Shown piece after piece: positions 35,701-45,471 of a stretch of DNA of 64,000 nucleotides (positions are counted from its first letter, which is position 1; each line of letters starts with the position of its first letter). The stretch comes from Lunularia cruciata (Eukaryota; Streptophyta; Marchantiopsida; Lunulariales; Lunulariaceae): the NCBI GenBank assembly GCA_948567375.1, contig OX419761.1:38938501-39002500 (forward strand), read 5' to 3'. The translations under genes were made by a program, and so were the position numbers. The notes beneath the pieces were generated by a model that searched no databases, was not told the DNA's origin, and worked only from the letters and a program-made list of their open reading frames with translations.

Positions 35701-36960
35701 AGGAAACATATGAGCTTAGACCTTTTCACATCCTTGCCAAAAATAGACCAAGGCTTTAAAACAATCATGATGTTGTTGATAAGCTAAACAAACCAATTCA
35801 CTTTGGGCTGTGAGCTGGCCTGTCTCTCACTCAGGATGAACCTCTGATGGCTATTATGGTAGCGCACCATGGACTAAGAAGGCAAGGAATCCAACTCCAT
35901 CATACTCCTCCAAGGCTAACACTCCAAGACTCAAGACATTGCTCACTAGAGAACTCAATGAGAGAGAGATAGTTGCAAATGAAAGGATGATGAGTACCCT
36001 TCACTCCTAGTTTATATACCTGTGAAATAATTACGCACCAAAGTTACTAATTACTCGAGTAACTCAAGTTAATAGGCTAAAAGTGAAGTAAATTCAAAAA
36101 GTATAAAGGAATATCCACATGGGTATATTCCACTAAGCATGTGATCTTATCTTGACCCAACCACTAAGTCAAGGATTCCTTCACATGGGCTATCCTTGGA
36201 CTATAAAAGAATCCAAAACAAAAAGGCTTGCGGGCCTAAGAGTTTTCAACTCTTTCCTCAAAGCCAAACACCTACGAATAATACCAAGTCAACACACTAG
36301 AATCCAAAATAGTGGTGCTCATCTTTCTACTTCCTCTAAAGTAAGGTCCCTTCTATCTTAGCTATGACTAACTTTAGCTAGTCATTACTAATGTGGAACC
36401 ATCCTTTATCTCTCAAGTACCAGTAATACCCAAACTAAATATCACAATACTACATACATGCACAAATGGGTGTTATAGGGCACATCATAGATATAGTAGA
36501 TACTCCAACATTATCCCAAATTGACTTTGATATTTTTCAAAACACCATTGGATGGTGTTTGAAATGAAACACACACTAAATAATGGCCAAGGGTTCTCAT
36601 CTTTAATTATGACACTTGTTTTTTCATTAGTAGATTTGGTAAGTTTTTTTCAAGATACTTGGCACCGTGAATTTTGCATTGTCTATAACTTATCACACTC
36701 AAACAAATCAACAAACAGAATGAGCAAACTGCACCTTAGAAGATAGGCTATATGCTTTTGTCAATAGTTTTCACACCAATTGCAATTGTCAAATTAGTTT
36801 ATAATAATTCCAAGCAAGCAAGTACATGATTCTCTCCCTCTTTCTTAATTATGAGCAAAAACCACTTGTTCTAAATTATCTTGGTACTCCACTTCCATCT
36901 CATCTTACTCATACATCCACTTTCTTGTCCGTGTTATCTGTAATTAAAAATATATGAAAC
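32797..36960 (+). pseudogene. 3' part of element E2 (gag to integrase)
   Basis: Continues the gag interrupted near 9095: GATAATTTTTTGCTCC aligns with 4240-4260 of E1. Protease traces lie at 33420-33700, RT at 34010-34480 (GAQGFSKLDLQ), RNase H at 34650-34940 with DLLEKTTSFEWT, integrase at 35350-35800 and, beyond a solo LTR, at 36478-36930. A short LTR scrap ends it at about 36935-37010. Heavily mutated. Confidence 0.6.
35809..36477 (-). mobile_element. Solo LTR of the B family, reversed
   Basis: Reverse complement of the B LTR along its full length, from TGTGAGCTGGCC to GTGTTATA. GGGC lies on both sides (35805-35808 and 36478-36481), a 4-bp duplication like that of element B. It interrupts the E2 integrase. 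No internal region, so it arose by LTR-LTR recombination. Confidence 0.8.
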
Positions 36961-37909
36961 AAGTATACATTTAGGAGTTCTAAAAAATTCTAAATGGTTT
37001 TTGTAATAATATATTATATATGTAATAAAATATGAATCATGAAATTATGGTTAACAAGTGTTAGTTTGATTAAGCTATCTTTGTATACACATATCATTCA
37101 AACAATATCTACTAAATTTATTGGAGTATAAGTAAAAATTTATGCTACAATATCATTGTGTTAAATATATTTTTATATAATTCAGATTTAAATCAAAACC
37201 TCAATATTCAAAGCAAGTGTCCGAATTGTGGAAGTTATTAAATGTCCAACGAGGAACCCAAATATCCAAACTGAATGTAAGAAATGTCCAGTTTAGGAAA
37301 TCAAAAGTCCATATTCTTGAACTTTTAGTTAATCATAGAAAAAATAGGAGAAAAGGCCATCGGAGTTGAGATCTGATAGTCCACAACCATAGTAGTTGTT
37401 CTCGAGAATAAACTGTTTATGAACCTTACCTGATTATTATAATCCCAAACTAACTGTCTAAGAGTATTATTAGTCAATGGAAATTAGTAAAACGGATTTT
37501 GTTCTGCTGCATCTCTAAAATATCCGTTGTTTAGTCATTCATTCATACTTGTTTTGCTGTTTGGGTCATGGACATTATCCTCTCATGAGCCACGTGGCGG
37601 CTGGAAAGCACACAACATGAACTTGTCAAGGCCAACTTCGTCCACATCACTTTTCTGCGGACGAAGGAGAATGAAGGAAGGGGTCACTGAATGGATGTGA
37701 GCTTGTCTCGATCGATTGTTTCTGAGCTGCAGATTTATTTGAATGAGTTGCATTTCATCGGAATCTTCAGTTGAGACTGCCGGAGAGATAGATAGACAGG
37801 ATAACATCACAGTCTACCGCATGCATGCTGCAAAGAGGGAATCCATCGTTTGAAAAGCTGGAATAGGAGTGATTTGTTTGTGAGTCAGTCAACATATTGG
37901 CTGTGCTAA
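36961..37909. other. Transition from repeats to gene island; promoter region
   Basis: AT-rich with an E-type LTR scrap up to about 37010. From about 37500 the composition shifts to higher G+C. The CACGTG at 37591 lies here. No coding evidence. Confidence 0.5.
37591..37596. promoter_or_regulatory. G-box upstream of the LPA1-like gene
   Basis: CACGTG in the context GCCACGTGGC, a full palindrome, 314 bp before the proposed start codon. G-boxes bind bZIP and bHLH factors and are common upstream of light-regulated plastid protein genes. Function inferred. Confidence 0.4.
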
Positions 37910-40353
37910 ATGGGTTATGCTCATGGTGGAATGCTGAGTCTACACGTTCTGTCTTCTCGTCGAGTTGACGGCGGAATTTGTTCCCCGGCATGCAATGTGC
38001 ATTACAGGCAGATTTTACCTCCACAATCGTTTTGTAGATTATTCCCTGTTCAGCAATTTCGCGGGTACAGAGGAGGACACTTTGGGGCAGTTGTCTCACA
38101 GCAGCAGTTGGGTTCCAGACATGCGTTCGGATGCAGTGAGTTGTCTTTATATTTGAACCAGCTTGCTAGCTCGCGGCTTGGCTATAGTAGGGGATGCGGC
38201 TATGAAGTTCGTGCTAAAGGCTCTGAGGATAACGGTCCAGCACCTCAATACAGGTAAGATATGACTTTCTTGAGCTTCGGGGACTTTTCCCAGCATTTCC
38301 ATGGCCATCTCCATGTTTCTTTACTCTTCAGAGATTTGTAATCTCGAAGCACCAGAAAATTTGTCAAGGAATTCCAGGATTGTTATGCGTGCTAGACATA
38401 TAGGGTCTAGAACGAGTTCCTCCGGAAAACACATCTCTGTACCATCTGTTGAATGAGAGGTAAAAACTTCATACGTGTGAGGTGTTCAAGTCCTTTAAAA
38501 TGTGTGGAGTGGTTGAAGGTTTCAAGCTGAGCCCCTTACGATCCCATTGTTTTATGTTGCTCTTTAGTCTGGTCAATGTCTCACAAATATCACCATCTAC
38601 TCTGGCCTTTGGCCACACAGGCGGCAGTAAGAGCTTAAGTAAGGTTTTCACAATCCATTTGTACTTGTGCGAAGTACATTCATCAATTAAGCATGAAAGG
38701 ACACCCAACACATGGCAGGAAATCACTCGTTTGCTACCTCAGGGTTATGACTCCTGATCCGCTATGCAGAACAAACAGTTGAAAGAGGAATTTTCCAGCT
38801 TTTCGATCCTGTATGAGCTATAACAACATACTGATGTACGCTGTTTCTGAAGTGAATCAATCGACCAGTGGCCACTATTGACTTTTCTCAATTTTCCATG
38901 AGTTGAAATTTCTCTTGTGAATGTACGAATACTAGATATGATTATCATATTAGCTTTCATACGGACAATTGTAAAAATAGATAATTCTGATTAGTTATCA
39001 GCTCGTTGTTCATCCCTGTCCGGGGGATTGTGATCAATCACTTACAACTTTTTGCCTTATGATCTGATCAATGGCTTACTGTACCCTTTTTGCAGCTCAC
39101 AAGCGAAGATTAGAAGTGAAGTCATAGCTCCCTTCCGGACTGTGCGGATGTTCTTTTACTTGGCATTTATAGCGAGTGGAGCTCTAGGGTGTCTGCTTAC
39201 GTTACCTCGCTTGATTGGATCTATAGGCAATGCTCCAAATGCCGTTCCAACTGGCGATGTACTCAAAGATATTGGTATAGATTTAGCAGCTGTGGGTATC
39301 TTTTCATTTCTATATAATATTGATTCGAAAGCGCGGGATGTCCAATTAGCAAAGCTGTCCAGAGAAGAAACCTTGGGTGCCCTGAGGGTGGAGCTCGCGA
39401 ATAAGAAAGTCGTAACTTTAGAGCAACTTAGGGGACTTTGCAGGATTGTTATCGTCTCTGGACCCAGCAGCTATGTTGAAGAAGCACTGAAACAAGGGGA
39501 AGATCTTAAGGAAGACCTGCTAGAGAGAGGGGTGTTAGTGGTGCCGTATCCAACAGATGGAGTGCGTCCATCTTCAGAGCCTGCTTCAAGTAGTGCTCAA
39601 CAAAGTGGGGGAACAGTGGCCGTTCAGGAGCTAGCTACTGTCACTGCGTCGAATAGATGGAAAGCAAATCCAATATACACCACCGAGTGGTCGAGGCAAG
39701 CTATTCGCAGCTTCTTCCATTCTACTTAGACGAAAAGCTGCATGGTTTGTCTTCCTCGTGAAGAACTTACGCAATAGCTGTAGAGTCCTGTGCTTGAAGT
39801 ATTTATTAGTTAAAGAATAGGCTGCTGCGATTTCAAGGCCACATTCAAACCATGAATTAGTCTTGCAGTTTACTTGGAAATTATCTTAACGACCATATAA
39901 CCCGTTTGATGCAGGTGGTTGAATGAACAGAAGAAGATGGCAAATGTATCCGAAGACAAGTCTGTGTGAGTAAATCAAATTCATGTTTCTGTGGGACTCA
40001 AATTTTGCTTTAGCTTCCTAATTATGGCTGTCCATAACGATAGGAAAAGTCTGACGCACTCCTTCTTTGCAGACGGGTATTTTAACGCTTATTCAATTAT
40101 ACAAACGATTGTGCTTGAGTGCATGTGTTTGAGCAATTGGGAGCATAAGCGGTTGAGTGGATTTTATTGTATCTTGGTACTTGCGCTGATTCCCCGGACG
40201 GGTTTGCTTCTCAGGTACATGTCTCTTAGGTTAGATGGACGAGTGAGGGGAAGCGGAGTGGGTTTCCCTCCATGGAAAGCGTTTGTTGCCCAGTTACCCC
40301 CCTTGAAGGGTATGTGGAAAGGTCCTCTTGACGGCATGGATGGGAGAGTATAA
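37910..40353 (+). CDS. LPA1-like DUF3493 (Rep27-type) chloroplast membrane protein
   Basis: Proposed exons 37910-38253, 39096-39695, 39915-39965 and 40215-40353; phases fit and give 377 residues. An in-frame TAA directly precedes the ATG. Residues 1 to about 110 look like a plastid transit region (Ser/Arg/Gly-rich). The core begins SQAKIRSEVIAPFRTVRMFF, with two hydrophobic helices (FYLAFIASGALGCLL and IGIDLAAVGIFSFLY), then LSREETLGAL, LLERGVLVVPYPTDG, TEWSRWLNEQKK across a splice, and the closing SLRLDGRVRGSG, MWKGPLDGMDGRV. This is the DUF3493 family, including LPA1 and Rep27, which help photosystem II assembly/repair through D1. The TPR domain of LPA1 is absent, so it resembles the shorter LPA1-like paralogues. 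Intron 2 appears to use a GC donor. Confidence 0.85.
39696..39914 (+). other. Probable GC-AG intron in the LPA1-like gene
   Basis: The exon ends TCGAG and is followed by GCAAGC; the acceptor is TTGATGCAG. Joining here restores the family motif SRWLNEQKK. Reading through gives an unrelated tail and a stop at 39729. GAG|GCAAG is the usual context of GC-AG introns. Confidence 0.7.
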
Positions 40354-40476
40354 TAGCTAGACCTGAGGAACCAGTGACTGTTCAAATCATTAATCTTTTA
40401 TTGTAAAAATGCCCGAAGAATCTCGAATGTAGAATAATTTATTGATCTCATAAGTGTTCAGGACATTTCTCAGAAA

Positions 40477-40482
40477 AATAAA
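40477..40482 (+). terminator. Possible poly(A) signal of the LPA1-like gene
   Basis: AATAAA 124 bp after the stop codon in a T/A-rich stretch. Confidence 0.4.
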
Positions 40483-41238
40483 AGTGTACACCTTGAGCAC
40501 AAGCTGTACAAGATTTACCCTCAAGGTTCTCCTTGTTATCTCATTATTTGATATCGAGAAGCTTCAAACTTCCCAGAATTGTGAACCGAGTTGACTGTAG
40601 AAAAAGGAATTCTATATCTTTTAATTGCTCAGATTGAATGCTCCATCAAACCAACCATTTTCAGAACGAGATGAGTGTGCCATGTGAGTCCATATAGCGG
40701 CTTCACTGAATACACAAGGACAGAACAATTTGGACTACCTTCATCGTATTGATCTTGATCAGTTTCTCTCTAAAAGTCATGTCAGGCACTAGCCTGTACC
40801 CAATTGATGATCTCCAAAGGGACTCCTTATGCGTTCCGAAGATGATCATGATCATCTCGAAGAACCTACAACTTATTCTTGTGAACTGCATAAAATCGGG
40901 GACACTTAGAAGGCTTTGGTAGACGCTACGAGAATCATCTCCTCTAAAAGTACGCAAAACTACTGATGTGTCTCGTTATCGATTACGTCCATCATCAAGT
41001 GATTAAAGTATCCCTGTCCAAAGGACCAGAAAATTTACATTCTTATGGAACGGCCACTGCAGTAGACCTTGAGTAGACAAAGACAAGGGAAGATGGTCAG
41101 TCTCTCAGAGGCAAGCACAACGCACATGTACTTCAACTAACCCAGTAACGGGGAACACCTGACTCCCGTTGAAGGTTGCCGAACTTGACGGTCCCGATCC
41201 CAATACTAATCCCGATCCCAATATTGTAACTCAGTGTC
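40483..41238. other. Intergenic, no gene recognised
   Basis: Only short shadow frames. GATCCCAATACTAATCCCGATCCCAATA near 41196-41222 is a small local repetition. Confidence 0.5.
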
Positions 41239-41244
41239 CACGTG
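41239..41244. promoter_or_regulatory. G-box/ABRE upstream of the Em gene
   Basis: CCACGTGTTC carries the ACGTG core of an abscisic acid response element, 530 bp before the Em start and about 225 bp before a TATA box at 41466. Em genes of seed plants are regulated through such elements by ABI5-type bZIP proteins; the role here is inferred. Confidence 0.5.
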
Positions 41245-41307
41245 TTCATGCTTCAGTTCCCTCTTTGACCACAACCCGCCACAATGCCTGCTCAGAATTT
41301 GTGTGGA

Positions 41308-41446
41308 GCCATCTGGACTTCCACTCAGGATTTAACCCGGCTTCCAGACAGCGCGCTGTGACACTACTCGATCAGATGTTGGGTCGCGCCATCTGGACTT
41401 CCCCTCAGGATTTTAACCCGGTTTCCAGAAAGAGTGCTGTGATCAC
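41308..41446. repeat. Tandem duplication in the Em promoter
   Basis: Two units, 41308-41364 and 41388-41446 (80-bp offset), share GCCATCTGGACTTCC, CTCAGGATTT, AACCCGG and GCTGTGA. The second unit ends about 20 bp before the TATAA at 41466. Confidence 0.75.
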
Positions 41447-41465
41447 TGCCTCATCAGCAAGCAAG

Positions 41466-41470
41466 TATAA
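41466..41470 (+). promoter_or_regulatory. Possible TATA box of the Em gene
   Basis: TATAA in AAGTATAAGTTG. A 5'-UTR intron may follow (GTAAGT at 41587, TTTCCACAG ending at 41691), which would link this promoter to the ATG at 41774. Not proven. Confidence 0.35.
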
Positions 41471-41773
41471 GTTGTTCATCTCGCAATACCCCTCAGACGA
41501 AGTGTTCAAAAGTTGTCTGTATTTCAATACTTGCACTCGAAGCAGAGAAGCCATTTCTAGCTCTTGCACTCCAACCAACTTAGCCGGTAAGTTCTGAAAT
41601 TCCATCAGTCGGCTCATTCGCAACTCGATTGCAGACATCTTTCTTGACGTATGTCTTTCCGGGTCCTCTGTCGGCCGATTCTTTCCACAGAGATGTCATA
41701 ACATGCTAGGTATGTCATAACGTGCTAGTTTTCGGGTAATGAAGCAGATTCGAAAATCGTCAACGGTGCCCAG

Positions 41774-42151
41774 ATGACGAATGTGGTGACTCGACAGCAG
41801 CAGCGGGATCTCGACGAGCGAGCCGCTGCTGGAGAAACTGTCGTACCAGGAGGAACTGGAGGAAAGAGTTTCGAAGCCCAGCAGCGTTTGTCTGAAGGTT
41901 ATTACTCACAAACTGCCTATGCTTATCAATTTCACATAGTTTTGTGGAGCTGTACATCTTAAATCTGGATCATGCTGGTCGTGTGGACAGGGAGACATAA
42001 AGGCGGAGAGGCCCGTAAGGAGCAGTTGGGCAAAGAAGGATACTCAGAAATGGGAACGTTGGGCGGGCTCTCCAGCAGTGGAGCCGACGGCGCAACAGTT
42101 GCCAAGGAGCGTGGAGTTGAAATTGACGCGTCCAAGTTCGAGAAAAAGTAA
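41774..42151 (+). CDS. Em-type (group 1, LEA_5) late embryogenesis abundant protein
   Basis: Exons 41774-41897 and 41991-42151 (93-bp GT-AG intron) give 94 residues. Exon 1 has [20 protein letters not shown], the signature start of Em proteins; the splice joins SEG to [20 protein letters not shown], the hallmark group 1 motif, followed by [15 protein letters not shown] and a C-terminus [11 protein letters not shown] comparable to the IDIDESKF end of seed Em proteins. Em proteins are very hydrophilic, mostly disordered, and protect cells in drying, usually induced by abscisic acid. The intron sits at the position used in seed-plant Em genes, as far as I recall. The gene lies between an LPA1-like gene and a second hydrophilic protein gene, all on the plus strand. 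Confidence 0.92.
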
Positions 42152-42406
42152 ACAGTCTCATATACTAAGTAATTCTTCTGTCGACGGTTGCAGTCGAGTA
42201 GACTTGGACCTGCACACTAATCATACTCACATTTTGTTCAATCTCTCATCAGCCATGGCAGGATCATCATGATTCTGAAAAGATAGTGCTGTATCATCCG
42301 GTCATATTCGTTGTGTATATACTCCCGAGAATCCAAATACTTCCAGTGTGAAAGTGTAGTGCCGGCTTCCATACAAGCGTGTTCGGATCAGTTTTGTATT
42401 ATCATC

Positions 42407-42412
42407 AATAAA
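42407..42412 (+). terminator. Poly(A) signal of the Em gene
   Basis: AATAAA in ATCATCAATAAAGTCC, 256 bp after the stop codon, followed by a T-rich run. Confidence 0.55.
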
Positions 42413-43389
42413 GTCCTTTTTCATGTTGACAAGTAATTCGCCGATGACTATCATGGTGTTCAAGATAGTTCGATCATAAGAGACTTTTACTTTTCTCGTT
42501 CAAAGCTCTTAAAATGCGCTCTTATTTCACACTATAAAATTGCAATTTCAAGTCCTGTCCTGATTTATGCTTTCTGAGGGAGAACTCCGTGTCGTGCGGT
42601 ATATCATGCAATCAGCTTATTGCGGGTTATAAGTCGCTTGTTGCAAGGGACAGTTGCAAGGGAGGGAATAGTAGCGTCGTTGGTTTTCAAGGAAACGATA
42701 CTCGAACATCGACAGAAGTCGAGATTCCCTTCTAAGGAACATTCGACTTCTAATTGATGAAGTATATCATCAGTACATCGCTAACAACACTCCAAAGCAT
42801 GGAACATCAACTCAACTCTGGAAAATCCGGAACTTCTTAATCGGGGAAATCTGTAACTTCTCCTTAACAAGAAAGTAAAAGGTAAGCTACTATATAACAT
42901 CGCATAAGTTGCAATTCTTTCTATATTGACAAGCATCCAACATCCTTGACTGTGTTTCATGAACATGATCCTACATGACGGAACTACAGGAACCCCGATC
43001 AACTCATCTGGTAGGGACCTTTTACTTCCAAAAGAAACCACGTAATTCGGCGCGATGCCAAACTCACAGTTTAACGGAAGACGAATCGGGAGAATCTGCC
43101 TAGTTACACTTGGCACGGAGAGGCAGATGCGCTGTATTGGTGACACGTGGTGAGTGCTGCATGAGGGCCACATATGTACATCGCTCAATGCGAAGCCACA
43201 GGTGTCCGTCGCTACAGTACGGTAATTTACAGGACCCGAATGATGTTCAGTGGGACACTCCAAGAATCCTTCAACGCTAGTTTAGACCAATACGGTTCGG
43301 AATTCGCCTAGAAGAAATCTACATCGGGAAGTTTGTGAATTGCCTTCCGCATTGCCAAGGTACATTGGGAGCTAGGGAGTGCAAAGATT
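42413..43389. other. Intergenic/promoter region of the LEA-like gene
   Basis: A 160-codon minus-strand frame (42781-43263) has no recognisable features and Cys/Ser/Pro-rich random-like composition, so I leave it out as a gene. The ABRE at 43144 lies here. Confidence 0.5.
43144..43149. promoter_or_regulatory. ABRE/G-box upstream of the LEA-like gene
   Basis: GACACGTGGT matches the strong ABRE form ACACGTGG, 241 bp before the start codon. It parallels the element upstream of the Em gene. Confidence 0.5.
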
Positions 43390-44995
43390 TTGTGGGAAGT
43401 GGGACCTGACATGGGAGGGCGAAGATTGCTCTGCAAATTGGTAGATTATGGACTCAAGCAGTCGACAATCCAACCGCGGGGGTTGTGGAATTCCGGGATG
43501 GGAACTGCGAATCTGTCGACGAACAGCGGTAGTTCAGTGTTGAGTCAGAGGAACTACCGAGAGAGATCGGCGGGGTTTCATGCCGGGCGAAGGATAGGGT
43601 ATGCGGTGGAACCGACATATGGAGTTGGTCCCCAGCTGGATGGAAATCGTGACCCACAAAGGAAGGGCGACACTCCAGATGACTTTCGCGCCGACGATGT
43701 TCAGTACATGGCGGAGCCAAAGGAGATAACTAAAGACGCAGCAGCCAAAGCGTCGCAAGAACCACCTGACTTTCAGGTAATCTACTCTCCGCCCACATAG
43801 CACTGTCATGCCGTTGTTTATAACTCAGACAACTCAGGGGCCATGCTTTCTTTTTGCATTTGAATTCACAATGTGTTGAGGGAGTTTGTACTTTGATTGT
43901 ATTGAGCTTTAAAGATGTTAATTTTTAAATCATTTCTGGAACTTCTTATCAATTGTAGTGGCTACAGTTATGTAATGTTGGAAATTGTAGATGCGGAGAG
44001 GGTCGATTCGGCATCAAGCATGTATCTGGCGCTGAATGGTCGCAGATCATTCTGCAATGCATTGAGGGGTCGATCGTTAGTCATAGAACCGCTATGAGTA
44101 ATCACATGAAAGAGATCCGACAGTGAACGAGTGTTTATAATGATCCTGCATTTACAAGTCACAGTTTGTCTCTGTTTTGAGTAGGGGTCTAGAGATATGA
44201 ACACAGTTTATAAAACTTGGTAATCAGAACTGCATTTTCTGGAGAGAAGGCAATTTAGATAAATCATTGAAGTAGTCTTTCTCCGTTTATTCCTTATCCC
44301 TGGCCACTTTCTGAACTTAAAATGTTTGCAATCACCTTATCTACCTTCCCCTCATAATTAATCTTCCCTTCCATTTTGCTGCCGTTGGGTTAACTGGTCA
44401 AAGACTTGTGGCCGTTTGAAATGAGAAATGATCATATCCGGAGCTGTGTAGCTGAGAATGTTAGAATGCAAGTTTATTACATACGATAAAGTCGCGTGCT
44501 AAGATGTTAGAGTAACATTTTCGCGACTTTATCTTATGTAATAAACTTGCAGGAAAGAGGTAACAGACACTGAACCATGTCTGGCTGGACTATGTGTTCT
44601 TGTTCACAAAGGACATAACGTTTGAGCAAAATATGTGCAACTTAAACTGAAACGGATTTCAGTCTGAAGGGTCCACCGAGAATATGTTCTCAAGGCTCTT
44701 TTCAGGATCTTTGAACAAACTACAACATAGAAATGACAAAATACTTACAATTCTCAAGTTTTTGCTGATGATACCGGTGCAGGTCAACAAGGCAGTTCCT
44801 GAATCTTCGAAGCCGTACGAAGAGGACGCGGAACCCCAAAGAGCAGATAAAGCCAAAGCTTTTGAGGATAAAACACGGAAGCAGGAAGGGACTGCCCGAT
44901 ATCAAGGAGAAACCGAAGGTACAGAGAAGAGTGGGCATGAAATGGAGGGTCAGTATGGAGGTGGTCCAGACGAAGGTAAAACCACAAGAGCTTGA
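43390..44995 (+). CDS. Unrecognised hydrophilic LEA-like protein
   Basis: Exons 43390-43776 and 44783-44995 join in phase 0 (CAG|GTAATC ... GGTGCAG|GTC) and give 199 residues. Residues 1 to about 60 are basic and Ser/Asn-rich with almost no acids (GGRRLLCKLVDYGLKQ), as in a mitochondrial presequence. The remainder is highly charged: RKGDTPDDFRADDVQYMAEP, KEITKDAAAKASQEP, and in exon 2 DKAKAFEDKTRKQEGTARYQ, ending in a Gly-rich GQYGGGPDEGKTTRA. Composition and the ABRE upstream suggest a stress-related disordered protein, but I cannot name a family. The Met at 43411 is an alternative start. The intron is 1,006 bp, long for this window. Confidence 0.6.
44468..44550. repeat. Near-perfect 29-bp inverted repeat in the LEA-like gene intron
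   Basis: Arms 44468-44496 and 44522-44550 pair at 28 of 29 positions around a 25-bp loop. It could be the remnant of a fold-back transposon or a small-RNA precursor. Confidence 0.85.
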
Positions 44996-44999
44996 GCAT

Positions 45000-45465
45000 A
45001 AGTTATTGGAGCAGGTCGTGAGGGCCAGGGAAACATGAAGGAGGTACCAGCGAACTGGATGACAAGCGTTTCAGGTTACGTAGATGGTAATGAAGGAGAT
45101 CAAGTCCTATGTCATTGGCACGTTCCTTGGGGTACTTCCAAAAGGATACCATTGCTTTAGCAACATCAACCTGATGAGAATGGGCTTAGACATTGCCCCT
45201 TTGGTAGACTTTTTTGGAAGCTCCCACGAGGTCTTTTTTGGCCCCTTCTCAAATTTGCTTTCTTTATGTAGAGTTGGGACTCCAGGAGGGTTTTTTAGTG
45301 AACTCGGCGTCCTCTCCACAGGAAACTTGATATCGAGAACGGATATTTTAGCTACCAATTGTCAGTAAAAGAATTTCTGCTGAGATTCTTTTATCTTTTA
45401 TAATTGTCTTGGGTAGTGGACTCTCCTTACTGTCAAATTCCAAATGAAAAATTGCATCAACTCTG
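45000..45465 (+). other. 3' UTR candidate of the LEA-like gene
   Basis: Still relatively G+C-rich. Overlapping plus (45084-45368) and minus (45107-45358) frames exist, but neither has recognisable motifs. Confidence 0.35.
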
Positions 45466-45471
45466 AATAAA
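45466..45471 (+). terminator. Possible poly(A) signal of the LEA-like gene
   Basis: AATAAA in CTCTGAATAAAAAG, 471 bp after the stop codon. Confidence 0.35.

Noticed and set aside
38469-38757. Overlapping frames in LPA1-like intron 1
   Set aside because: Neither strand has recognisable features; both lie within an 842-bp intron whose splice sites are well supported.
39991-40353. Separate 120-residue protein
   Set aside because: Its last 46 residues are the conserved C-terminus of the LPA1-like protein and are joined by splicing at 40215; the rest is intron.
41169-41597. 142-codon plus frame before the Em gene
   Set aside because: It spans the tandem promoter duplication and TATA box and has no protein-like features; better explained as promoter and 5' leader.
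42781-43263. 160-codon minus-strand frame between the Em and LEA-like genes
   Set aside because: No motif, Cys/Ser/Pro-rich random-like text, and it covers the promoter with the ABRE of the next gene.
45084-45368. Plus and minus frames after the LEA-like gene
   Set aside because: Both strands are open by chance over the same 250 bp; considered as plastid-derived DNA but no plastid gene is recognisable.
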